Source: Leptidea sinapis
Taxonomy: Eukaryota > Arthropoda > Insecta > Lepidoptera > Pieridae
Reading direction: 5' to 3'
Assembly (NCBI RefSeq): GCF_905404315.1
Contig: NC_066296.1
Span: 124,001-188,000, forward strand
DNA: 64,000 nt
The notes below the pieces were generated by a model. The model did not search any database. It worked only from the letters and a program-made list of their open reading frames with translations, and was not told where the DNA came from. Of this stretch, positions 12,600 through 23,790 are shown piece by piece (the stretch's first letter is position 1; every line of letters starts with the position of its first letter). The translations under genes and the position numbers were made by a program.

Positions 12600-14330
12600 G
12601 CACCCTCGAGAACCTGGGATACGATACCCATAATGTAGTTATCATACTTTTGAGCGGCGGCCATCTTGGATTTGAAAACTGATCAAAAAATCGTTCTCAG
12701 CACACTCGAGAACTTCTGATACGATATCCATAATGTAGTTATCAGACTTTTGAGCGGCGGCCATCTTGGATTTGAATACTGATCACAAAATCTTTCTCTG
12801 CATCCTCGACAACCTAGGATACGCTACCCATAATCTAGTTGTCATACTTTTGAGCGGCGGCCATCTCGGATTTAAAAATGATCACAAAATCGTTCTCTGC
12901 ACCCTCGAGAACCTCGGGTACGATATCCATATTGCTGAAATCATAATTTTGTGCGGCGGCCATCTTGGATTTGAAAAATGTTCACAAAATTGGTCTCAGC
13001 ACCCTCGAGAACCTAGGATACGATACCAATAATGTAGTTATCATACTTTTGAGCGGCGGCCATCTTCGATTTAAAAAATGATCACAAAATCGTTCTCTGC
13101 ACCCTCGAGAACTTCGGATAAGTTACCCATAATGTAGTTATCAAACTTTTGAGCGGCGGCCATCTCGGATATAAAAATGATCCCAAAATTGTTTTCTGCA
13201 CCCTCGAGTACCTCGGTTACGATACCCATAATGTAGTTATCATACTTTTGAGCGGCGGCCATCTTGGATTTGAACACTGATCACAAAATCGTTCTCTGCA
13301 CCCTCGAGAACCTAGGACACGATACCCATAATCTAGTTATCATACTTTTGAGCGGCGGCCATCTCGGATTTAAAAGTGATCCCAAAATTGTTTTCTGCAC
13401 CCTCGAGAACCTCGGACACGATATCCATATTGCTGAAAACATAATTTTGTGCGGCGGCCATCTTGGATTAGAAAAATGATCAAAACATCGTGCTCAGCAC
13501 CCTCGAGAACCTCGGTTACGATACCCATAATGTAGTTATCATACTTTTGAGCGGCGGCCATCTTGTATTTGAAAACTGACCACAAAATCTTTCTCTGCAC
13601 CCTCAAATTCCTCGGGTACGATATCCATATTGCTGAAATCATAATTTTGTGCGGCGGCCATCTTGGATTTGAAAAATGATCACTAAATCGTTCTCTGCAC
13701 CCTCGAGAACCTCGGGTACGATATCCATGTTGCTGAAATCATAATTTTGTGCGGCGGCCATCTTGGATTTGAAAAATGATCAGAAAATTGGTCTCAGCAC
13801 CCTCGAGAACCTGGGATACGATACCAATAATGTAGTTATCATACTTTTGAATGGCGGCCATCTAAGATTTGAAAAATGATCACAAAATCGTTCTCTGCAC
13901 GCTCGAGAACCTCGGATAAGATACCCATAATGTAGTTATCAAACTTTTGAGCGGCGGCAATCTCGGATATAAAAATGATCCCAAAATTGTTTTCTGCACC
14001 CTCGAGAACCTCGGTTACGATACCCATAATGTAGTTATCATACTTTTGAGCGGCGGCCATCTTGTTTTTGAAAAATGATCAAAAAATCTTTCTCTGCACC
14101 CTCGACAACCTAGGATACGATACCCATAATCTAGTTATCATACTTTTGAGCGGCGGCCATCTCGGATATAGAAAATGATCCCAAAATTGTTTTCTGCACC
14201 CTCGAGAACCTCGGGTACGATATCCATATTTCTGAAATCATGATTTTGTGCGGCGGCCATCTTGGATTTGAAAAATGATCACAAAATTGGTCTCAGCTCG
14301 GATACAAAAGTGATCCCAAAATTGTTCTCA
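12600..14330 (+). repeat. 1731-bp higher-order repeat, full copy at 12.6 kb
   Basis: The unit starting near 12600 (AACCTGGGATACG followed by the TTCTGATACG and GATACGCTACCC variants) recurs 1731 bp later at 14331. The period equals that of the 1-3462 pair. Much of its content is shared with that pair, including the CTCAAATTCCTCGGG unit near 13601, the CTTTTGAATGGCGGCC unit near 13846 and a hybrid-unit joint near 14294. Confidence 0.82.
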
Positions 14331-15540
14331 GCACCCTCGAGAACCTGGGATACGATATCCATAATGTAGTTATCATACTTTTGAGCGGCGGCCATCTTGG
14401 ATTTGAAAACTGATCAAAAAATCGTTCTCAGCACACTCGAGAACTTCTGATACGATATCCATAATGTAGTTATCAGACTTTTGAGCGGCGGCCATCTTGG
14501 ATTTGAATACTGATCACAAAATATTTCTCTGCATCCTCGACAACCTAGGATACGCTACCCATAATCTAGTTGTCATACTTTTGAGCGGCGGCCATCTCGG
14601 ATTTAAAAATGATCACAAAATCGTTCTCTGCACCCTCGAGAACCTCGGGTACGATATCCATATTGCTGAAATCATAATTTTGTGCGGCGGCCATCTTGGA
14701 TTTGAAAAATGATCACAAAATTGGTCTCAGCACCCTCGAGAACCTAGGATACGATACCAATAATGTAGTTATCATACTTTTGAGCGGCGGCCATCTTCGA
14801 TTTAAAAAATGACCACAAAATCTTTCTCTGCACCCTCAAATTCCTCGGGTACGATATCCATATTGCTGAAATCATAATTTTGTGCGGCGGCCATCTTGGA
14901 TTTGAAAAATGATCACTAAATCGTTCTCTGCACCCTCGAGAACCTCGGGTACGATATCCATGTTGCTGAAATCATAATTTTGTGCGGCGGATTTGGATTT
15001 GAAAAATGATCAGAAAATTGGTCTCAGCACCCTCGAGAACCTGGGATACGATACCAATAATGTAGTTATCATACTTTTGAATGGCGGCCATCTTAGATTT
15101 GAAAAATGATCACAAAATCGTTCTCTGCACGCTCGAGAACCTCGGATAAGATACCCATAATGTAGTTATCAAACTTTTGAGCGGCGGCCATCTCGGATAT
15201 AAAAATGATCCCAAAATTGTTTTCTGCACCCTCGAGAACCTCGGTTACGATACCCATAATGTAGTTATCATACTTTTGAGCGGCGGCCATCTTTTTTTTG
15301 AAAAATGATCACAAAATCTTTCTCTGCACCCTCGACAACCCAGGATACGATACCCATAATCTAGTTATCATACTTTTGAGCGGCGGCCATCTCGGATATA
15401 GAAAATGATCCCAAAATTGTCTTCTGCACCCTCGAGAACCTCGGGTACGATATCCATATTTCTGAAATCATGATTTTGTGCGGCGGCCATCTTGGATTTG
15501 AAAAATGATCACAAAATTGGTCTCAGCTCGGATATAAAAA
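14331..15540 (+). repeat. Second copy of the 12.6-kb block with a five-unit deletion
   Basis: Positions 14331-14805 align with 12600-13075 at offset 1731. From about 14810 to 15540 the alignment continues with 13580-14310 at offset 1230. The difference of 501 bp equals five monomers. The joint lies inside a unit near 14800-14812, where an A-type TTCGATTTAAAAAATG is followed by GACCACAAAATC from the other parent unit. The 100-bp phase is kept. The unit near 14990 has also lost four bases of the conserved middle (GCGGCGGATTTGG). Confidence 0.82.
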
Positions 15541-15564
15541 TGATACCAAAATTGTTTTCTGCAC

Positions 15565-15581
15565 CCTCGAGAACCTCGGGT
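15565..15581 (+). promoter_or_regulatory. CENP-B-box-like junction element (example)
   Basis: The 17-bp CENP-B box has nine essential bases (TTCG, four free, A, two free, CGGG). At monomer junctions followed by a B unit, the sequence is CTCG, AGAA, C, CT, CGGG: seven of nine match with correct spacing. The mismatches are the first T and the central A. Some junctions restore TTCG (near 7523 and 17161) but then lose the last G of CGGG. No perfect box was seen, so this may be coincidence or a related element for another binding protein. Confidence 0.3.
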
Positions 15582-15667
15582 ACGATATCCATATTGCTGA
15601 AATCATAATTTTGTGCGGCGGCCATCTTGGATTTGAAAAATGATCACAAAATTGGTCTCAGCACCCT
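15568..15667 (+). repeat. Reference type B monomer (100 bp)
   Basis: This is a clean example of the type B unit, exactly 100 bp. It starts CGAGAACCTCGGGTACGATA, has the B-specific GCTGAAATCATAATTTTGTG, then the shared GCGGCGGCCATCTTGG, and ends GGTCTCAGCACCCT. By hand count it has 22 C and 21 G (43% GC) and five CpG dinucleotides, against about 4.6 expected. B units are interspersed with A units without strict alternation. Confidence 0.93.
15620..15630 (+). promoter_or_regulatory. YY1-like motif GGCCATCTTGG (example of a per-monomer site)
   Basis: The conserved middle of most monomers contains CCATCTT, which fits the CCATNTT core recognised by YY1-family zinc-finger proteins. It is among the most conserved segments of the array and is altered in type D units (GCCCTCTT) and a few others. 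On the minus strand the same bases read AAGATGGCC. Whether any protein binds here is not shown by the sequence. Confidence 0.4.
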
Positions 15668-17200
15668 CGAGAACCTGGGATACGATACCAATAATGTAGT
15701 TATCATACTTTTGAGCGGCGGACATCTTAGATTTGAAAAATGATCACAAAATCGTTCTCTGCACCCTCGAGAACCTCGGATAAGATACCCATAATGTAGT
15801 TATCATACTTTTGAGCGGCAGCCATCTCGGATATAAAAATGATCCCAAAATTGTTTTCTGCACCCTCGAGAACCTCGGGTACGATATCCATATTGCTGAA
15901 ATCATAATTTTGTGCGGCGGCCATCTTGGATTTAAAAATGATCACCAAATTGTTCTCTGCACCCTCGAGAACATCGGATAAGAAACCCATAATGTAGTTA
16001 TCATACTTTTGAGCGGCGGCCATCTTGCATTTGAAAACTGATCAAAAAATCGTTCTCAGAACCCTCGAGAACTTCTGATACGATATCCATAATGTAGTTA
16101 TCAGACTTTTGAGCGGCGGCCATCTTGGATTTGAATACTGATCACAAAATCTTTCTCTGCATCCTCGACAACCTAGGATACGCTACCCATAATCTAGTTA
16201 TCATACTTTTGAGCGGCGGCGATCTTGGATTTGAAAAATGATCAGAAAATTGGTCTCGGCACCCTCGAGAACCTGGGATACGATAACAATAATGTAGTTA
16301 TCATACTTTTGAGCGGCGGCCATCTTCGATTTGAAAAATGATCACAAAATCGTTCTCTGCACCCTCGAGAACATCGGATAAGATACCCATAATGTAGTTA
16401 TCATACTTTTGAGCGGCGGCCATCTCGGATATAAAAATGATCCCAAATTTTTTTCTGCACCATCGAGAACCTCGGACACGATATCTACATTGGTGAAAAC
16501 ATAATTTTGTGCGGCGGCCATCTTGGATTAGAAAAATGATCAAAACATCGTTCTCAGCACCCTCGAGAACCTCGGATACGATACCCATAATGTAGTTATC
16601 ATACTTTTGAGCGGCGGCCATCTTCAATTTGAAAAAAGATCACAAAATCGTTCTCTGCACCCTCGAGAACCTCGGATAAGATAGCCATAATGTAGTTATC
16701 ATACTTTTGAGCGGCGGCCATCTCGGATATAAAAATGATCCCAAATTTTTTTTCTGCACCCTTGAGAACCTCGGACACGATATCTACATTGGTGAAAACA
16801 TAATTTTGTGCGGCGGCCATCTTGGATTAGAAAAATGATCAAAACATCGTTCTCAGCACCCTCGAGAACCTCGGATACGATACCCATAATGTAGTTATCA
16901 TACTTTTGAGCGGCGGCCATCTTCGATTTGAAAAATGTTCACAAAATCGTTCTCTGCACCCTCGAGAACCTCGGATAAGATACCCATAATGTAGTTATCA
17001 TACTTTTGAGCGGCGGCCATCTCGGATATAAAAATGATCCCAATTTTTTTTTTCTGCACCCTCGAGAACCTCGGACACGATATCTACATTGGTAAAAACA
17101 TAATTTTGTGCGGCGGCCATCTTGGATTAGAAAAATGATCAAAACATCGTTCTCAGCACCTTCGAGAACCTCGGATACGATACCCATAATGTAGTTATCA

Positions 17201-19140
17201 TACTTTTGAGCGGCGGCCATCTTGTATTTGAAAACTGACCACAAAATCTTTCTCTGCACCCTCGAGAACCTCGGGTACGATATCCGTATTGCTGACATCA
17301 TAATTTTGTATGACGGCCATCTTGGATTTGAAAAATGATCACCAAATCGTTCTCTGCACCCTCGAGAACCTCGGGTACGATATCCATATTGCTGAAATCA
17401 TAATTTTGTGCGGCAAACATCTTGGATTTCAAAAATGATCACAAAATTGGTCTCAGCACCCTCGAGAACCTGGGATGCGATACCAATAATGTAGTTATCA
17501 TACTTTTGAGCGGCGGCCATCTTAGATTTGAAAAATGATCAGAAAATCATTCTCTGCACCCTCGAGAACCTCGGATAAGATACCCATAATGTAGCTATCA
17601 TACTTTTAAGCGGCGGCCATTTCGGATAAAAAAAATGATCCCAAAATTGTTTTCTAAACCTTCGAGAACCTCGGACACGACATCTACATTTGTGAAAACA
17701 TAATTTTGAGCGGCGGCCATCTTGGATTTGAAAACTGATCACAAAATCTTTCTCTGCACCCTCGACAATCTAGGATACGATACCCGTTATCTAGTTATCA
17801 TACTTTTGTGCGACGGCCATCTTGGATTTGAAAAATGATCACAAAATTGGTCTCAGCACCCTCGAGAACCTGGGATACGATACCAATAATGTAGTTATCA
17901 TACTTTTGAGCGGCGGCCATCTTAGATTTGAAAAATGATCACAAAATCGTTCTCTGCACCCTCGAGAACCTCGGATAAGATACCCATAATGTAGTTATCA
18001 TACTTTTGAGCGGCGGCCATCTCGGATATAAAAATGATCCCAAAATTGTTTTCTGCACCCTCGAGAACCTCGGGTACGATATCCATATTGCTGAAATCAT
18101 AATTTTGTGCGGCGACCATCTTGGATTTAAAAATGATCACCAAATTGTTCTCTGCACCCTCGAGAACATCGGATAAGATACCCATAATTTAGTTATCATA
18201 CTTTTGAGCGGCGGCGATCTTGGATTTGAAAAATGATCAGAAAATTGGTATCAGCACCCTCGAGAACCTGGGATACGATACCAATAATGTAGTTATCATA
18301 CTTTTGAGCGGCGGCCATCTTCGATTTGAAAAATGATCACAAAATCGTTCTCTGCACCCTCGAGAACCTCGGATAAGATACCCATAATGTAGTTATCATA
18401 CTTTTGAGCGGCGGCCATCTCGGATATAAAAATGATCCCAAAATTGTTTTCTGCACCCTCAAGAACCTTTGACACGATATCTACATTGGTGAAAACATAA
18501 TTTTGTGCGGCAGCCATCTTGGATTTGAAAAATGATCAAAACATCGTTCTCAGCACCTTCGAGAACCTCGGATACGATACCCATAATGTAGTTATCATAC
18601 TTTTGAGCGGCGGCCATCTTGTATGTGACAACTGATCATAAAATCTTTCTCTGCACCCTCGAAAACCTAGGATACGATACCCATTATCTAGTTATCATAC
18701 TTTTGAGCGGCGGCCATCTCGGATTTAAAAATGATCACAAAATTGTTCTCAGCACCCTCGAGAACCTGGGATACGATACCCATAATGTAGTTATCATACT
18801 TTTGAGCGGCGGCTATCTTGGATTTGAAAACTGATCAAAAAATCGTTCTCAGAACCCCCGAGAACTTCTGATACGATATCCATAATGTAGTTATCAGACT
18901 TTTGAGCGGCGGCCATCTTGGATTTGAATACTGATCACAAAATCTTTCTCTGCATCCTCGAAAACCAAGGATACGCTACCCATAATCTATTTATCATACT
19001 TTTGAACGGCGGCCATCTTGGATTTGAAAAATGATCACCAAATCGTTCTCTGCACCCTCGAGAACCTCGGGTACGATATCCATATTGCTGAAGTCATAAT
19101 TTTGTGCGGCGGCCATCTTGGATTTGAAAAATGATCACAA
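17201..19140 (+). repeat. Third, diverged copy of the 2891-bp block (partial)
   Basis: Matches 7081-9000 at offset 10140, including GTATGACGGCC near 17308, GTGCGGCAAACATC near 17407 and the TTTCGGATAAAAAAAATG unit near 17620. It differs from the two copies at 6.36-12.17 kb by scattered substitutions, so it separated earlier. Its end (about 18500 onward) is also shared with 23290-24360 (offset 4789). Confidence 0.85.
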
Positions 19141-20604
19141 AATTGTTCTCAGCACCCTCGAGAACCTGGGATACGATACCCATAATGAAGTTATCATACT
19201 TTTGAGCGGCGGCCATCTTGGATTTGAAAACTGATCAAAAAATCGTTCTCAGCACACTCGAGAACTTCTGATACGATATCCATAATGTAGTTATCAGACT
19301 TTTGAGCGGCGGCCATCTTGGATTTGAATACTGATCACAAAATCTTTCTCTGCATCCTCGACAACCTAGGATACGCTACCCATAATCTAGTTATCATACT
19401 TTTGAGCGGCGGCCATCTCGGATTTAAAAATGATCACAAAATCGTTCTCTGCACCCTCGAGAACCTCGGGTACGATATCCATAATGCTGAAATCATAATT
19501 TTGTGCGGCGGCCATCTTGGATTTGAAAAATGATCACAAAATTGGTCTCAGCACCCTCGAGAACCTAGGATACGATACCAATAATGTAGTTATCATACTT
19601 TTGAGCGGCGGCCATCTTCGATTTAAAAAATGATCACAAAATCGTTCTCTGCACCCTCGAGAACCTCGGATAAGATACCCATAATGTAGTTATCAATCTT
19701 TTGAGCGGCGGCCATCTCGGATATAAAAATGATCCCAAAATTGTTTTCTGCACCCTCGAGTACCTCGGACACGATATCTACATTAGTGAAAACATAATTT
19801 TGTGCGGCGGCCATCTTGGATTAGAAAAAATGATCAAAACATCGTGCTCAGCACCCTCGAGAACCTCGGTTACGATACCCATAATGTAGTTATCATACTT
19901 TTGAGCGGCGGCCATCTTGTATTTGAAAACTGACCACAAAATCTTTCTCTGCACCCTCAAATTCCTCGGGTACGATATCCATATTGCTGAAATCATAATT
20001 TTGTGCGGCGGCCATCTTGGATTTGAAAAATGATCACTAAATCGTTCTCTGCATACTCGAGAACCTCGGGTACGATATCCATGTTGCTGAAATCATAATT
20101 TTGTGCGGCGGCCATCTTGGATTTGAAAAATGATCAGAAAATTGGTCTCAGCACCCTCGAGAACCTGGGATACGATACCAATAATGTAGTTATCATACTT
20201 TTGAATGGCGGCCATCTTAGATTTGAAAAATGATCACAAAATCGTTCTCTGCACGCTCGAGAACCTCGGATAAGATACCCATAATGTAGTTATCAAAGTT
20301 TTGAGCGGCGGCCATCTCGGATATAAAAATGATCCCAAAATTGTTTTCTGCACCCTCGAGAACCTCGGTTACGGTATCCATAATGTAGTTATCATACTTT
20401 TGAGCGGCGGCCATCTTGTTTATGAAAAATGATCACAAAATCTTTCTCTGCACCCTCGACAACCTAGGATACGATACCCATAATCTAGTTATCATACTTT
20501 TGAGCGGCGGCCATCTCGGATATAGAAAATGATCCCAAAATTGTTTTCTGCACCCTCGAGTACCTCGGACACGATATCTACATTAGTGAAAACATAATTT
20601 TGTG
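19141..20604 (+). repeat. Satellite, copy of the 1731-type module
   Basis: Contains the TTCTGATACG, GATACGCTACCC, CTCAAATTCCTCGGG and CTTTTGAATGGCGGCC variants in the same order as 800-1700 and 2550-3400, with some units missing or replaced. Only satellite is visible. Confidence 0.82.
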
Positions 20605-21995
20605 CGGCGGCCATCTTGGATTTGAAAAATGATCACAAAATTGGTCTCAGCACCCTCGAGAACCTGGGATACGATACCAATAATGTAGTTATCATACTTT
20701 TGAGCGGCGGCCATCTTAGATTTGAAAAATGATCACAAAATCGTTCTCTGCACCCTCGAGAACCTCGGATAAGATACCCATAATGTAGTTATCATACTTT
20801 TGAGCGGCGGCCATCTCGGATATAAAAATGATCCCAAAATTGTTTTCTGCACCCTCGAGAACCTCGGGTACGATATCCATATTGCTGAAATCATAATTTT
20901 GTGCGGCGGCCATCTTGGATTTAAAAATGATCACCAAATTGTTCTCTGCACCCTCGAGAACATCGGATAAGAAACCCATAATGTAGTTATCATACTTTTG
21001 AGCGGCGGCCATCTTGCATTTGAAAACTGATCAAAAAATCGTTCTCAGAACCCTCGAGAACTTCTGATACGATATCCATAATGTAGTTATCAGACTTTTG
21101 AGCGGCGGCCATCTTGGATTTGAATACTGATCACAAAATCTTTCTCTGCATCCTCGACAACCTTGGATACGCTACCCATAATCTAGTTATCATACTTTTG
21201 AGCGGCGGCGATCTTGGATTTGAAAAATGATCAGAAAATTGGTCTCAGCACCCTCGAGAACCTGGGATACGATACCAATAATGTAGTTATCATACTTTTA
21301 AGCGGCGGCCATCTTCGATTTAAAAAATGATCACAAAATCGTTCTCTGCACCCTCGAGAACCTCGGATAAGATACCCATAATGTAGTTATCAAACTTTTG
21401 AGCGGCGGCCATCTCGGATATAAAAATGATCTCAAAATTGTTTTCTGCACCCTCGAGTACCTCAGACACGATATCTGCATTAGTGAAAACATAATTTTGT
21501 ACGGCGGCCATCTTGGATTAGAAAAATGATCAAAACATCGTTCTCAGCACCCTCGAGAACCTCGGTTACGATACCCATAATGTAGTTATCATATTTTTGA
21601 GCGGCGGCCATCTTGTATTTGAAAACTGATCATAAAATCTTTCTCTGCACCCTCGAAAACCTAGGATACGATACCCATTATCTAGTTATCATACTTTTGA
21701 GCGGCGGCCATCTCGGATTTAAAAATGATCACAAAATTGTTCTCAGCACCCTCGAGAACCTGGGATACGATACCCATAATGTAGTTATCATACTTTTGAG
21801 CGGCGGCTATCTTGGATTTGAAAACTAATCAAAAAATCGTTCTCAGAACCCTCGAGAACTTCTGATACGATATCCATAATGTAGTTATCAGACTTTTGAG
21901 CGGCGGCCATCTTGGATTTGAATACTGATCACAAAATCTTTCTGTCTATCCTCGACAACCTAGGATACGCTACCCATAATCTAGTTATCATACTT
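20605..21995 (+). repeat. Higher-order repeat with 1795-bp period, copy 1
   Basis: About fourteen units that recur at +1795 (22400-23790). The shared order includes the AGAAACCCATAATG or AGATACCCATAATG unit, the GGCGGCGATCTTGG variant near 21205 and 23000, and the GGCGGCTATCTTGG variant near 21803 and 23598. The copy has a small indel near 21940 (TTTCTGTCTATCC). Confidence 0.85.
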
Positions 21996-22399
21996 TTGAG
22001 CGGCGGCCATCTTCGATTTGAAAAATGATCACAAAATCGTGCTCTGCACCCTCGAGAACCTCGGATAAGATACCCATAATGTAGTTATCATACTTTTGAG
22101 CGGCAGCCATCTTGGATATAAAAATGATCCCAAATTTTTTTTCTGCACCCTCGAGAACCTCGGATATGATACCCATAATGTAGTTATCATACTTTTGAGC
22201 GGCGGCTATTTCGGATAAAAAAAATGATCCCAAAATTGTTTTCTAAACCTTCGAGAACCTCGGACACGACATCTACATTGGTGAAAACATAATTTTGAGC
22301 GGCGGCCATCTTGGATTTGAAAACTGATAACAAAATCTTTCTCTGCACCCTCGACAATCTAGGATACGATACCCGTTATCTAGTTATCATACTTTTGTG
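21996..22399 (+). repeat. Four satellite units between the 1795-bp copies
   Basis: Units of types A and C, including GGATATGATACCC near 22163 and the TTTCGGATAAAAAAAATG variant shared with 7.5, 10.4 and 17.6 kb. No other content. Confidence 0.8.
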
Positions 22400-23790
22400 C
22401 GACGGCCATCTTGGATTTGAAAAATGATCACAAAATTGGTCTCAGCACCCTCGAGAACCTGGCATACGATACCAATAATGTAGTTATCATACTTTTGAGC
22501 GGCGGCCATCTTAGATTTGAAAAATGATCACAAAATCGTTCTCTGCACCCTCGAGAACCTCGGATAAGATACCCATAATGTAGTTATCATACTTTTGAGC
22601 GGCGGCCATCTCGGATATAAAAATGATCCCAAAATTGTTTTCTGCACCCTCGAGAACCTCGGGTACGATATCCATATTGCTGAAATCATAATTTTGTGCG
22701 GCGGCCATCTTGGATTTAAAAATGATCACCAAATTGTTCTCTGCACCCTCGAGAACATCGGATAAGATACCCATAATGTAGTTATCATACTTTTGAGCGG
22801 CGGCCATCTTGGATTTGAATACTGATCAAAAAATCGTTCTCAGAACCCTCGAGAACTTCTGATACGATATCCATAATGTAGTTATCAGACTTTTGAGCGG
22901 CGGCCATCTTGGATTTGAATACTGATCACAAAATCTTTCTCTGCATCCTCGACAACCTAGGATACGCTACCCATAATCTAGTTATCATACTTTTGAGCGG
23001 CGGCGATCTTGGATTTGAAAAATGATCAGAAAATTGGTCTCAGCACCCTCGAGAACCTGGGATACGATACCAATAATGTAGTTATCATACTTTTGAGCGG
23101 CGGCCATCTTCGATTTGAAAAATGATCACAAAATCGTTCTCTGCACCCTCGAGAACCTCGGATAAGATACCCATAATGAAGTTATCATACTTTTGAGCGG
23201 CGGCCATCTCGGATATAAAAATGATCCCAAAATTGTTTTCTGCACCCTCAAGAATCTCGGACACGATATCTACATTAGTGAAAACAAAATTTTGTGCGGC
23301 GGCCATCTTGGATTTGAAAAATGATCAAAACATCGTTCTCAGCACCCTCGAGAACCTCGGATACGATACCCATAATGTAGTTATCATACTTTTGAGCGGC
23401 GGCCATCTTGTATTTGAAAACTGATCATAAAATCTTTCTCTGCACCCTCGAAAACCTAGGATACGATACCCATTATCTAGTTATCATACTTTTGAGCGGC
23501 GGCCATCTCGGATTTAAAAATGATCACAAAATTGTTCTCAGCACCCTCGATAACCTGGGATACGATACCCATAATGTAGTTATCATACTTTTGAGCGGCG
23601 GCTATCTTGGATTTGAAAACTGATCAAAAAATCGTTCTCAGAACCCTCGAGAACTTCTGATACGATATCCATAATGTAGTTATCAGACTTTTGAGCGGCG
23701 GCCATCTTGGATTTGAATACTGATCACAAAATCTTTCTCTGCATCCTCGACAACCTAGGATACGCTACCCATAATCTAGTTATCATACTT
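22400..23790 (+). repeat. Higher-order repeat with 1795-bp period, copy 2
   Basis: Second copy of 20605-21995. It diverges after about 23780, where CTTTTGTGCGGCGGCC replaces CTTTTGAGCGGCGGCC. Confidence 0.85.

Larger units (their letters stand above)
15541..17200 (+). repeat. Satellite, A/C-rich modules
   Basis: The 15640-16260 part recurs at 20630-21250 (offset 4989). From about 16300 to 17200 there are three consecutive A-C modules, each marked by GATCCCAAATTTTTTTT (or a length variant of the T run) followed by CGGACACGATATCTACATTG and GGATTAGAAAAATGATC. They look like short-range amplification of a 3-4-unit module. T-run length differs between copies near 16447, 16746 and 17044. Confidence 0.85.

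Noticed and set aside
16446..17053. T-runs (about 7-10 T) as terminators or polyadenylation-related sites
   Set aside because: They are a fixed feature of one monomer subtype (AAATTTTTTTTCTGC) repeated throughout, with no adjacent gene.
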